Assembly (NCBI GenBank): GCA_021151765.1
Contig: JAGKWR010000006.1
Coordinates: forward strand, 44,594-108,593
Reading direction: 5' to 3'
Source of the DNA: Alphaproteobacteria bacterium
Lineage (GTDB): Bacteria > Pseudomonadota > Alphaproteobacteria > Rickettsiales > UBA1997
Length of the DNA stretch: 64,000 bases
Position 1 is the first letter of the stretch, and each line of letters opens with the position of its first letter. The position numbers were made by a program, and so were the translations under genes. The notes under the pieces were generated by a model. The model was not told the origin of the DNA, did no database searches, and worked only from the letters and a program-made list of their open reading frames with translations. Positions 17,335-25,800 of this stretch are shown here, one piece after another.

Positions 17335-18066
17335 ATGAAAAGATTTATAAGAGATGATTTGGAGTTGGTGAGCAGTTTTGGTTTGTTTTCCAATCTAAAA
17401 GCAGATAACACTTCGGAAATATTAGCTCTGGCCAACATTTCCAAATTAAAAAAATCGCAAAATATTTTTTTCGCAGAGGATAAAGCTTCGAATTTTTACA
17501 TTGTTATTGCTGGTGCAGTTAAATTAACGGTAATTGATGAGGAGGGTAATGAAGCTGTTTTGCAGATTGTTGAAGCAGGGGGTTTTTTAAATGATGTGTT
17601 CGGAGATGTTTTGCAGACTAGCGCGAAATCAATGTTGGATTGTACCTTGTTGAGTTTACCAATTGAACGAGCCAGAGATTTATTGCATAAATATCCGGCT
17701 TTTGGTTTGGCAATTCTGAAAGAAACGGCCAACAGGAATAAGTTATTGGTCGATAAGTTAAGCAGTTTACGTATCAGCGATTCTAAACAAAAAGTTGGGC
17801 AGTTTTTATTAGAAATGTCTTTTGCTGGTAGCGATAAAAAATCAGCAATGATTGATTTAAAATATGAAAAATCAGTAATTGCGTCTTACTTGGGAATAAA
17901 TCCAGAGACTTTGTCAAGAACATTGCAGAAGTTAAAAGATGCAGGAGAAATAGCTGTTGAAAAGAACAAAATAACTTTGTTGAAGATGGATTCATTGTGC
18001 GATTATTGTACCAGTGAAATTGCCGGCAAATGTGTGATGCATAAAGCTGATTTCTGTAAGAATTAA
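17335..18066 (+). CDS. Crp/Fnr-family transcriptional regulator
   Basis: This 243-residue regulator has a cyclic-nucleotide-binding-like beta barrel (residues ~30-120, with NFYIVIAGAVKLTVIDEEGN), a long dimer helix, and a winged helix-turn-helix (KSVIASYLGINPETLSRTLQ). FNR's N-terminal cysteines are absent. Instead the extreme C-terminus holds four cysteines spaced CX2CX7CX7C (from DYC to DFCK), which might bind a metal or iron-sulfur cluster. The ATG at 17335 is preferred over an in-frame TTG at 17314, because the latter overlaps the FNR-like box. Divergent from ompW; convergent with xerC, stops overlapping by four bases. Low-oxygen control of the neighbouring cyd-hemN and ompW genes is a reasonable inference. 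Confidence 0.88.
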   Translation: MKRFIRDDLELVSSFGLFSNLKADNTSEILALANISKLKKSQNIFFAEDKASNFYIVIAGAVKLTVIDEEGNEAVLQIVEAGGFLNDVFGDVLQTSAKSMLDCTLLSLPIERARDLLHKYPAFGLAILKETANRNKLLVDKLSSLRISDSKQKVGQFLLEMSFAGSDKKSAMIDLKYEKSVIASYLGINPETLSRTLQKLKDAGEIAVEKNKITLLKMDSLCDYCTSEIAGKCVMHKADFCKN

Positions 18067-18998
18067 CGTAAAGTCGCTTTGAAATAGCTGCTTAGCAAAT
18101 GTTCTTTGTCGATTTTGGTGTAACGCTGAGTTGTCGCTAAATTTTCATGACCAAGTAATTCCTGAATCACTCGTAAATCGCCGCCAGCTTCCAGTAAATG
18201 AGTGGCAAAAGAATGACGAAATGCGTGAGGTGTAATCGTTTCTGCGAGGTTTAAGTTGGTGCGAATTGTTTGAATCAAACCAGAAAAATCACGGCGTGAC
18301 AAAGTTTTGCCTTTCGGAGTTAAAAAAATTGGTTGCTCAAAATTAATGTTGAAAGGGCAATTTTTTAAATAGTCGTTAATTTTTTTGTTAACGATTGGCA
18401 ACAGCGGAACCATACGTTGTTTCTTGCCTTTGCCTTCAACGATCAAAGCCTGAGTATTTTGCAAAGATTTTTTGCTAATCGACAAAGCTTCAGAAATACG
18501 CAAGCCACAGCCATAAATTAAAGTGAGCAAAGCAACATCACGTTGCGCTTGCCAGTGATCTTTACGGATTGTGCTGATTTCGTTTAAGATGCGGTCGATG
18601 TCAATTTTATCAACCGCTTTGGGAATTGGTTTGGCAACTTTTGGCGTTTTGATTTTTTCGATTTGGCTGTTTTCCAAAATTTGGTTTTGGTTACAAAATT
18701 TGAAAAATGAACGCAGCGACGAAAGCGCGCGAGCGTTGGAAGAATTTACGTGGTTGGGCAATCTCTCGCTCAACCAGCGACGAAAGTCATGCATGGTTAA
18801 ACTTTCTAGATGATTCTTGCTGATAATTTCGTTGCGAAACCTAAAAAGAAAATCGAGGAAATAAAAAATATCGATGCGGTAAGAATTTACGGTGTGTAGT
18901 GAATATCTTTTTTCCGCTTCCAAAAATTTCAAAAATTTTTCAACCAAAGAAATAGTTGTCGAGTCGCATTTATCTTGAATTGAAAGGGCGTCAGACAT
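18063..18998 (-). CDS. xerC: Tyrosine recombinase XerC
   Basis: This 311-residue recombinase has the N-terminal SAM-like DNA-binding domain (EAEKRYSLHTVNSYRIDI) and the catalytic domain with Arg in YGCGLRISEAL, HAFRHSFATHLLEAGG, LLGHENLATTQRYT and the nucleophile Tyr within the last motif. STTQRYT/ATTQRYT followed by acidic residues is common in alphaproteobacterial XerC. It resolves chromosome dimers at dif with XerD and FtsK, and ftsK is at 38.2 kb. No nearby phage genes or att-like repeats suggest an integrase role. Confidence 0.9.
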   Translation of the reverse strand: MSDALSIQDKCDSTTISLVEKFLKFLEAEKRYSLHTVNSYRIDIFYFLDFLFRFRNEIISKNHLESLTMHDFRRWLSERLPNHVNSSNARALSSLRSFFKFCNQNQILENSQIEKIKTPKVAKPIPKAVDKIDIDRILNEISTIRKDHWQAQRDVALLTLIYGCGLRISEALSISKKSLQNTQALIVEGKGKKQRMVPLLPIVNKKINDYLKNCPFNINFEQPIFLTPKGKTLSRRDFSGLIQTIRTNLNLAETITPHAFRHSFATHLLEAGGDLRVIQELLGHENLATTQRYTKIDKEHLLSSYFKATLR

Positions 18999-19018
18999 TT
19001 CGTTTAAATTCCAAAAAT

Positions 19019-19792
19019 ATGAAAAAAGTTTTCGCGTTTTTTATTCTGCTTACTTTTTCTTGGCAAGCTTGGGCTGGCGAAAATGTTAAGTGGAACAGTG
19101 TTGAAGGTTTGCAACGTTTGCAAAAAAGTAAGTTTAATCAAGATTTTTATCAGCTTGTTAATTTTTACCAACCGCAAGCCAACCCTTTATATTGCTCGAT
19201 TGCCACTAGTGTAATTTTACTTAATGCTACTTCTGAAAATGCTAAAATTCCGAGCCAAAAAAATATTCAAATTAATTTGCCAAAAGAAATTGGTGGCGGC
19301 GTTGCAGAATTTCATTCTTACGCCCAATCAACTTTCTTGAATGACGCAACTGACAAAATCAAAAAGCGCGAAGTTATTGAATTGAAATTGGCGGCTGGCA
19401 AAAAAAATGGCCAAGATTTTTTCGACGCCGGAATGTCAATGGCTGAGATGGAAAAAATTTTAAGCGAAGTTTACAATTTTAAAGTGGCGTTGCAGCGTTT
19501 TGAAAAAAATGACGAAAAGTCGCGCGGCCAATTGCGTCAAGATTTACAAAAATATTTGTCGGATAACACCAATTTCGTCGTCGTGAATTTTGACGGCAAA
19601 ATTATTGGCAACGGCACGCGCGGCCACTTTTCGCCAGTTGCTGCCTACGATCAAGACAGCGATTCAGTCTTGGTTATGGATGTGGCTTTGCATAAAACAA
19701 CTTGGTATTGGACAGATTTGTCCAAGCTTGCCGCAGCAATGAATACTAAAGATGGCGATAGTTTTAGGGGGTATTTGGTGGTTAATAGATAG
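19019..19792 (+). CDS. Phytochelatin-synthase-family cysteine peptidase, exported
   Basis: After a signal peptide (KVFAFFILLTFSWQAWAG) comes a papain-like phytochelatin synthase domain. The catalytic triad is visible: Cys59 in NPLYCSIAT, His203 in RGHFSPVAAYD and Asp221 in VLVMDVALHKTTW. Bacterial members usually cleave glycine from glutathione and make little phytochelatin; the C-terminal metal-sensing domain of plant enzymes is absent, as expected. Export puts it in the periplasm or outside, where it could act on glutathione, possibly from a host. The ATG at 19019 is chosen because it starts the signal peptide. The gene is divergent from xerC, whose 5' end is 20 bases away. Confidence 0.88.
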   Translation: MKKVFAFFILLTFSWQAWAGENVKWNSVEGLQRLQKSKFNQDFYQLVNFYQPQANPLYCSIATSVILLNATSENAKIPSQKNIQINLPKEIGGGVAEFHSYAQSTFLNDATDKIKKREVIELKLAAGKKNGQDFFDAGMSMAEMEKILSEVYNFKVALQRFEKNDEKSRGQLRQDLQKYLSDNTNFVVVNFDGKIIGNGTRGHFSPVAAYDQDSDSVLVMDVALHKTTWYWTDLSKLAAAMNTKDGDSFRGYLVVNR

Positions 19793-19800
19793 AGTTTTGT

Positions 19801-19973
19801 AAATCCTCCGGCACTTCGTGCCACCTCGTTTTGTAAAGGAGGCTTAGTTTGTTCCGACGTTGTCCTTAAAAATTCGGGCTTGAAGGAAAATCTGAGGCCA
19901 AAAACGTGCGTTTAGCACGTTTTTTCCTCCTTTGCAAAAGGAGGTGGCACGCTCAGCGTGACGGAGGATTTAT
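19801..19973. repeat. Intergenic palindromic repeat, family B
   Basis: The element starts AAATCCTCCGGCAC and ends GTGACGGAGGATTT, with each end carrying its own hairpin (GGCACTTCGTGCC; CACGCTCAGCGTG) and internal CCTCCTTTGCAAAAGGAGG. The right end matches the unit at 49476-49522. It fills most of the 249-base gap between the phytochelatin-synthase gene and uvrD. Confidence 0.75.
19901..19926 (+). terminator. Rho-independent terminator inside repeat B
   Basis: AAAACGTGC (19901-19909) and GCACGTTTT (19915-19923) form a perfect 9-bp stem with a 5-base loop, running into TTT. It could end transcription from the phytochelatin-synthase gene before uvrD. Confidence 0.65.
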
Positions 19974-20041
19974 GATTCACGAAATTTGCAAAAAATATTA
20001 ACCCAAATTAACCCGCAGCCAAAACAAAATAATTTAATTTT

Positions 20042-22258
20042 ATGACTCTTAACTCTCCGCAAAATGAAGCAGTTCAAACTACGCAAGGGCCTTTACTGGT
20101 TTTGGCTGGTGCGGGAACTGGCAAAACTAAAGTTTTAACTTCGCGTATTATCAATATCGTAAATTCTTATTTGGCGTCGCCGATGCAGATTTTGGCGGTA
20201 ACTTTTACCAACAAAGCGGCGGCCGAAATGAAGAAAAGAATCGGCGAAACGATTGGCGATCAAGTCAACAATTTGTGGGTCGGAACTTTCCACTCAATTG
20301 CGGCGCGTATTTTGCGTCGTCATCCGGAAGTTGTCGGTTTGGGTTCTGATTTCACAATTATTGACGATGATGACCAAACGCGCTTATTGAAACAAATTTT
20401 AAACGATTTCGGTATCGACATAAAACAATATCCACCCAAAAACTATTTGAATAAAATCTCGCGCTACAAAGATAAAATGATCAGCGCCGCTGCTTTGGAA
20501 AGCACCGGTTTTGAAGTGTCTTTACCGCGCATTAAAGAAGTTTACGAAACTTATCAATATCGTTTGAAGGCAATGAACGCCGCCGATTTTGGCGATTTGT
20601 TGTTGTATAATTTGGAAATTTTCCGTTCAGCACCTGACATTTTGGCTTATTATCAAGACAAGTTTCGTTATGTTTTGGTTGATGAATATCAAGATACCAA
20701 CAACGCGCAATATCAGTGGTTAATAAAATTGTCGGAAGCTCACAAAAATATTTGCTGCGTTGGTGATGACGACCAATCAATTTACAGCTGGCGTGGCGCT
20801 AATATTGCCAATATTTTGCGTTTTGAGAAAGAATTTCCTGGTGCCAAAGTTATTCGTTTAGAACAAAATTATCGCTCAACTTCGCGCATTTTAAAAGCGG
20901 CGGATTCGGTGATTGTGAACAATAAAGAACGTCACGGAAAAACTTTGTGGACTGACAAAGGCGAGGGCGAAAAGGTTAAAGTTATTTCGTTTGCTGATGA
21001 TCGCATGGAAGCGGCGAGTGTGGCGCAAATGATTAAAGTGGCGATCGCGGCGCAAAAATATAAGCCATCAGAAATTGCTGTTTTGGTGCGCGCCGGCTAT
21101 CAAACTCGTCCGTTTGAAGAATCATTCATTCAAAATTCTTTGCCGTACAAAGTGATCGGCGGCATGAAATTCTACGAACGTATGGAGGTTCGTGACTCAA
21201 TCGCTTATTTGCGAATTTGCGCCAACACTTCTGACGATTTAGCTTTGAGCAGAATTATCAACGTGCCAAAACGCGGCGTTGGCGAGGCGGCGATCACGTC
21301 GATTTACGAACGTTCGAAAATTGAAGGAATTTCGTTTTTTGCGGCGGTAAAAAAATCGCTCGAAGAAAATGCTATTAAAGGTAAAGCCCGCGAAGCTTTG
21401 AAAGATTTGGTCGATAAAATTGAAAAAACAGCGGCGCAAGTTGGTGAAGTAAATTTGGCGGAACTTGCTAAAAAATTACTCGAAGATGTCGGCTATATCG
21501 CGATGTGGAAAAGCGAAAATACTCTCGAAGCGCAAGGTCGTTTAGAAAATATCGAAGAGTTCATCAACAGTTTGGCGGACTTTTCAACTATGACCGAATT
21601 TTTGGAATATGTGTCGTTGATCGAAGCGCGCGAAGATAAAAACTTGGTTGACGCGGTAACGGTAATGACGGTTCATGCTGCTAAAGGTTTGGAATTTGAT
21701 TTGGTTTTTGTTCCCGGGCTTGAAGACGGACTGTTTCCAAGTGGTCGCTCGGTTGAGGAGCGCGACGGATTGGAAGAAGAGCGACGTTTGATGTATGTTG
21801 CGATAACTCGTGCCAAACGTGAGTTGATTTTGTCGCACGCCAGAAGTCGTTACGTTTATGGTGATGTGCAAATGCAATTGCCATCACGCTTTTTGAAAGA
21901 GTTGCCGCAAAATGAAATTGAAGTGGAAGAGATGTTTGGCGGGCAAAGTTTTTCGTCATTTAGATCGTCATCTTCTAATTATTCGCAGCCGCAATTTTCG
22001 TATAAATCAAATCAACAATTTTCTGGTCAAAATTTCTCAAAATTCGGCCAAGCTGGTGCAAATTCACAATATGCCAAACCACCTGCTACAAAAGCTGCAG
22101 AAGTTAGTAAAGAACAAGACGGAATTTCTGGCAAACGTGTATTTCACCAAAAATTTGGTTACGGAAAAGTTATTGGTGTTGATGGCAATAAGTTGGAAAT
22201 TTCTTTCGAAAAAACCGGCACTAAAACAGTAATGAAAGACTTTGTAACTTTGGCGTAA
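20042..22258 (+). CDS. uvrD: DNA helicase UvrD/PcrA
   Basis: This 738-residue superfamily 1 helicase has all the motifs: Q-motif LNSPQNEAV, Walker A LAGAGTGKT, TFTNKAAAEMKKR, DEYQDTN, GDDDQSIYSWRGA, LEQNYRS, TVHAAKGLEFDLVF and YVAITRAK. The C-terminus carries a small Tudor-like domain (FHQKFGYGKVIGVDGNKLEI) that in PcrA/UvrD contacts RNA polymerase. It unwinds DNA in nucleotide-excision and mismatch repair. The L,D-transpeptidase gene starts three bases after its stop. Confidence 0.95.
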   Translation: MTLNSPQNEAVQTTQGPLLVLAGAGTGKTKVLTSRIINIVNSYLASPMQILAVTFTNKAAAEMKKRIGETIGDQVNNLWVGTFHSIAARILRRHPEVVGLGSDFTIIDDDDQTRLLKQILNDFGIDIKQYPPKNYLNKISRYKDKMISAAALESTGFEVSLPRIKEVYETYQYRLKAMNAADFGDLLLYNLEIFRSAPDILAYYQDKFRYVLVDEYQDTNNAQYQWLIKLSEAHKNICCVGDDDQSIYSWRGANIANILRFEKEFPGAKVIRLEQNYRSTSRILKAADSVIVNNKERHGKTLWTDKGEGEKVKVISFADDRMEAASVAQMIKVAIAAQKYKPSEIAVLVRAGYQTRPFEESFIQNSLPYKVIGGMKFYERMEVRDSIAYLRICANTSDDLALSRIINVPKRGVGEAAITSIYERSKIEGISFFAAVKKSLEENAIKGKAREALKDLVDKIEKTAAQVGEVNLAELAKKLLEDVGYIAMWKSENTLEAQGRLENIEEFINSLADFSTMTEFLEYVSLIEAREDKNLVDAVTVMTVHAAKGLEFDLVFVPGLEDGLFPSGRSVEERDGLEEERRLMYVAITRAKRELILSHARSRYVYGDVQMQLPSRFLKELPQNEIEVEEMFGGQSFSSFRSSSSNYSQPQFSYKSNQQFSGQNFSKFGQAGANSQYAKPPATKAAEVSKEQDGISGKRVFHQKFGYGKVIGVDGNKLEISFEKTGTKTVMKDFVTLA

Positions 22259-22261
22259 TTT

Positions 22262-23137
22262 ATGCTGAAAATTTTTACTTTAATTTTCTTAATTTTTATT
22301 ACTCCGCTTCACGCACAAGAAACTTTGGAAGAATCGGATTTGGTTTTGCACTATTCGGTGCAAAGAGGAGATAGTTTATACAAAATAGCACAAAAATTTG
22401 ATCTCGGTTTCGATGAAATTTTATATGCCAACCCTGATTTGCCGGCGTCAAAAATTTTATATTTGAATCAGACACTAATTCTGCCCAAAACCCATTTATT
22501 GCCTGATGCAGAAAAGAAAGGTATTGTAATTAATTTAGCGGAAACTCGACTTTATTTCTTCACCGATGATGAAATCGCAATTGATACTTTTCCTGTAAGT
22601 ATTGGAGCTGACGAAAAAACGCCGACGGGCAAAACTAGCGTAATTTCCAAACGTGAAAATCCGACTTGGACGCCGCCAAAGTCAATTCGTGAAGAAAACC
22701 CTGATTTACCAGAAGTTGTTCCTGCTGGTCCGGATAATCCACTTGGTCAATTTGCTTTGAAGTTGGATGGTTCAAAAAATGCGAAGTGGCAAAATATTAT
22801 GATTCACGGCACCAACGCGCCGACTTCGATTGGTTCAAGAGTCAGTCACGGCTGCATTCGTCTTTATCCTTGGGATATTGAGAAATTATTTAACTTAGTA
22901 GAAATCGGCACCAAAGTTACGATCGTAAATCAGCCGATTAAAGCTAATATGATCAACAATAAAGTTTATTTAGAAGTTCACTTAAAAGAAGCAGTTGATG
23001 CGGTTTTTGAAGATTTGGGTGTGAAAAAAATAATTTGTAAAATTGACAAAAATTGTGAAAACGAAATTGATTGGCAAAAAGTTGATGAAGTAGTTTTGCA
23101 AAATAATGGTATTCCTACTAAGGTAAGTTTTAACTAA
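22262..23137 (+). CDS. LysM and YkuD-domain L,D-transpeptidase
   Basis: A signal peptide (residues 1-18, ending HAQ) precedes a LysM peptidoglycan-binding module (YSVQRGDSLYKIAQKFD, with LYANPDL) and a YkuD catalytic domain with IMIHGTN and the active-site motif SRVSHGCIRLYPWD, where Cys is the nucleophile. Such enzymes crosslink peptidoglycan 3-3 or attach proteins to it in the periplasm. The final 60 residues after the YkuD core have no clear domain. Possibly cotranscribed with uvrD. Confidence 0.93.
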   Translation: MLKIFTLIFLIFITPLHAQETLEESDLVLHYSVQRGDSLYKIAQKFDLGFDEILYANPDLPASKILYLNQTLILPKTHLLPDAEKKGIVINLAETRLYFFTDDEIAIDTFPVSIGADEKTPTGKTSVISKRENPTWTPPKSIREENPDLPEVVPAGPDNPLGQFALKLDGSKNAKWQNIMIHGTNAPTSIGSRVSHGCIRLYPWDIEKLFNLVEIGTKVTIVNQPIKANMINNKVYLEVHLKEAVDAVFEDLGVKKIICKIDKNCENEIDWQKVDEVVLQNNGIPTKVSFN

Positions 23138-23208
23138 GGAATATCGTGATTTAATAAATTAAAAATTCTTACCTTTGGTTTAACATTTTATAAATAAAAT
23201 TACGCAAT

Positions 23209-23814
23209 ATGGGCAATATTTTTAATAAAGGGCCGAAACTTAATAAAGTTTACGTGGATTCGAGTGAATTAACACAAAGCCAAATGCTGTTAAATGCAGT
23301 AAAGAATCAAGATCGTGAAACTTGCAATAGAATTATCGCAAGGGATGATTCTAATATTATAAATAAAGTTGGCGAAGAAGGTAATAATCCTCTGCATTTG
23401 GCCATCAAAATTGGAAATCTTTCAATATCTACTTCTCTGATTTCAACCCATGATATTGATTTTACTATTTGTGATTCTACGGGCTGCAATCATTTACAGA
23501 TTGTTAACAATCTTTTAAGAGAAGACGCTTCAAAGACCGATACTGCTGCAGTAGTGGGAATTGGCAGATTTATTATCAAAAAATGTGAGCTTTATCTAAA
23601 ACAAGAAAAAAACAGTTTGGTGCCAGATGACTTTGTTGAATTAAGAGGGAAATTCAATGAATTAAAGCTTACTGTAAACAAGGGTTTAGATTCACGTAAC
23701 TCAGAAGTTTCATCGGTTCGTAGCAAGCCGCAATCTTCAACTAGAGCAATTGGTTATAGCCAGCTTGCTCAAAATAGTAGAAGTATAGATGAAGATGAAT
23801 TTATCAGAGTTTAG
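23209..23814 (+). CDS. Small ankyrin-repeat protein
   Basis: This 201-residue protein has no signal peptide. Residues 28-95 form one clear and one weaker ankyrin repeat: LLNAVKNQDRETCNRII, then GNNPLHLAIKIGNLSISTSL and DSTGCNHLQIVNNLL. The rest is helical, then a serine-rich tail. Such proteins commonly bind host proteins in intracellular bacteria, but no target can be named. Its stop overlaps the convergent pdxJ stop by four bases. It lacks the CaaX end seen in the 52-58 kb proteins. Confidence 0.7.
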   Translation: MGNIFNKGPKLNKVYVDSSELTQSQMLLNAVKNQDRETCNRIIARDDSNIINKVGEEGNNPLHLAIKIGNLSISTSLISTHDIDFTICDSTGCNHLQIVNNLLREDASKTDTAAVVGIGRFIIKKCELYLKQEKNSLVPDDFVELRGKFNELKLTVNKGLDSRNSEVSSVRSKPQSSTRAIGYSQLAQNSRSIDEDEFIRV

Positions 23815-24533
23815 TTAATCACCTTCTTCATTTTTTTGATAACTTGCGCCAGCCCATCAAATATTGCTTCGCCGATGATGAAATGGCCGATATTTAATTC
23901 GCGAATTTGCGGAATTGTGGCGATTATTTTGGCAGTTTCGTAGTTTAAACCGTGTCCGGCGTGACATTCCAAATCAAGTTCTTCACAAAGTTCGGCGCAT
24001 TTTTTGATTTTTTCGAATTCCTTTTTTTGCGCTCCACCTTTTTTATGGCAAAACTCGCCGGTGTGAAGTTCAACAATGTCGGCTCCAATTTTTTTGGAAG
24101 TACGAATTTGTGATTCGTTGGCATCGACAAAAAGTGAAACGCGAATTTTTTTAGCGCGAATTTTTTTAATCATTTCGCCCAAAATTTTTTCATTTTTTAT
24201 TACATCAAGACCGCCTTCGGTAGTAACTTCTTGGCGTTTTTCGGGCACGATACAAACGGCGTTTGGCTTGGTTTTAAGCGCAATTTCCAACATTTCTTCA
24301 GTGGCGGCCATTTCGAGATTGATCGGCAACTGAATTTCTTTTTTCAGCCTTTTTAAATCTTCATCACGAATGTGACGGCGATCTTCGCGCAGATGAATTG
24401 TGATGCCGTGCGCGCCAGATTTTTGTGCCAAAATTGCTGCGTCAACCGGATCAGGATGAATGCCGCCGCGAGCGTTACGAATAGTTGCAACGTGATCAAT
24501 ATTAACGCCAAGTCGTATTTTGTGTTTTTTCAT
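23811..24533 (-). CDS. pdxJ: Pyridoxine 5'-phosphate synthase
   Basis: This 240-residue TIM barrel has the PdxJ signatures RLGVNIDHVATIRNARGG, GITIHLREDRRHI, NLEMAATEEML and CHAGHGLNYET. It condenses 1-deoxy-xylulose 5-phosphate with aminoacetone phosphate derivative to make pyridoxine phosphate; the first substrate comes from dxs at 25.8 kb, and pdxH at 34.6 kb performs the following oxidation. The start overlaps the stop of the MFS gene (ATGA), so the two are translationally coupled. Confidence 0.96.
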   Translation of the reverse strand: MKKHKIRLGVNIDHVATIRNARGGIHPDPVDAAILAQKSGAHGITIHLREDRRHIRDEDLKRLKKEIQLPINLEMAATEEMLEIALKTKPNAVCIVPEKRQEVTTEGGLDVIKNEKILGEMIKKIRAKKIRVSLFVDANESQIRTSKKIGADIVELHTGEFCHKKGGAQKKEFEKIKKCAELCEELDLECHAGHGLNYETAKIIATIPQIRELNIGHFIIGEAIFDGLAQVIKKMKKVIN

Positions 24534-25693
24534 GAAATGAATTTTTTTTGAGTTTTTTCGTAAATTACCAAGAAAGAGAGATATAAAATAGAGCTTAAAA
24601 TAATGGTTATGGGAAATCCAACTTCGGAAAAAATATTGATTAAAATTCCGCCAATCAAGCTGCCAAAAAGTGAACCGAGCGAGCCAATAAGTTGAAAAGT
24701 GGCATTGGCGGCAACTAATTTTTCGGACGCGAAAGATTCATTGCAAACTTTCATCGCCGATACGTAAACAAAAGCGGCGCAGATTCCGTAACAAAAATAA
24801 ATCGTTAAAAGTGCGTAAAAATTTCGGCTGAAAATAACGGCAATAAAACAAATTAAACCGCCTAAAAAACCAAAATTTATCAAGTGGTAAGGGCTGTATT
24901 TTTTAAGCAAGAAGCCGACAATTAAATCAAAAAAACTACTGGCCATGTAAGCGCTAATCAACAATCCGGCTGCTTCGTAAGTTAGATTAATTTTAGTTCC
25001 GAAAATTACCGAAAAACTCATCAAAGCGTAAGAATTCAATTCAAGAAAAAAACGCCCTAGAAACACGCGAGGATTGGTTTTGAAAAATTCAATTAAACTA
25101 ATTCTTTGGGAATTTATTTTGGGTTGTGCCAGCTGTTTGAGCGGCAGTAAACAAACAAACGAAGCCAGAGTAAAAAGAGCAGAAATTACAAAAGTAAAAT
25201 AACTTTGAGCGCCGCTGAATTTGACAATCACCGGTCCAAGAGCAATGCCGCTGGAAATCATCATGCTGAAAATCCCGACGCCAATGCTGCGTTGTTTTGA
25301 AGTTAGCAAAATGTTGAGAACCGCTTGGCGAGTAATAACATACATAAACCACAAGTTGCCCATCACAAAAGCCAAAATCGCCCACCACGCAAAATTTTGA
25401 TAAAAATAAATGATTAAAATAATTGCGGCGTAAGAAGTGGCGGCAACTTTCATAGCGCGCAAAGTTTTCATTTTGGCGACAATGCGACTTAAAAACAGCG
25501 ACATCACAACGCCGCCTAAACAATCCAATGTGAAAGCGATACCAATGTGAGTAGCGTCAACATGATGTTGATCTAAAAGAGCAGGGAAGCTGACAGCATT
25601 GATTCCAAGAGCGATGGCAAACAACAAAATACTCAAAAAAATCAGAGTGATTTGTTGTGAAAATTTGATTTCTTGGAGAATTTTTGTGAACAA
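24530..25693 (-). CDS. Major facilitator superfamily transporter
   Basis: This 387-residue protein has about 12 hydrophobic helices and the MFS fold, with a loop containing SRIVAKMKTLRAMKV after helix 2-3 that corresponds to the A-motif region. No specific substrate motif is recognisable. It overlaps pdxJ by four bases, which could hint at a vitamin-related role but is weak evidence. It is divergent from dxs. Confidence 0.85.
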   Translation of the reverse strand: MFTKILQEIKFSQQITLIFLSILLFAIALGINAVSFPALLDQHHVDATHIGIAFTLDCLGGVVMSLFLSRIVAKMKTLRAMKVAATSYAAIILIIYFYQNFAWWAILAFVMGNLWFMYVITRQAVLNILLTSKQRSIGVGIFSMMISSGIALGPVIVKFSGAQSYFTFVISALFTLASFVCLLPLKQLAQPKINSQRISLIEFFKTNPRVFLGRFFLELNSYALMSFSVIFGTKINLTYEAAGLLISAYMASSFFDLIVGFLLKKYSPYHLINFGFLGGLICFIAVIFSRNFYALLTIYFCYGICAAFVYVSAMKVCNESFASEKLVAANATFQLIGSLGSLFGSLIGGILINIFSEVGFPITIILSSILYLSFLVIYEKTQKKFIS

Positions 25694-25800
25694 GTTGCGC
25701 TGTAATAATTTTATTTTTTCAATCAGTAATCACTGTTGAAAACTGTAAGTTTCTTGATTAGTTTTGCAAAATCTTCCCCTACACAAATTTTACAACAAAA

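Noticed and set aside
17226..17444. N-terminal extension of ompW to 17444
   Set aside because: It would bury the signal peptide at residue 74 and overlap the divergent regulator; the ATG at 17225 gives a proper signal.
18063..18998. Phage or island integrase
   Set aside because: The recombinase matches XerC, has no neighbouring tRNA or att-like repeats, and ftsK is present for dimer resolution.
23209..23814. CaaX end on the small ankyrin protein
   Set aside because: Its C-terminus is DEDEFIRV with no cysteine, so it does not belong to the CaaX group.
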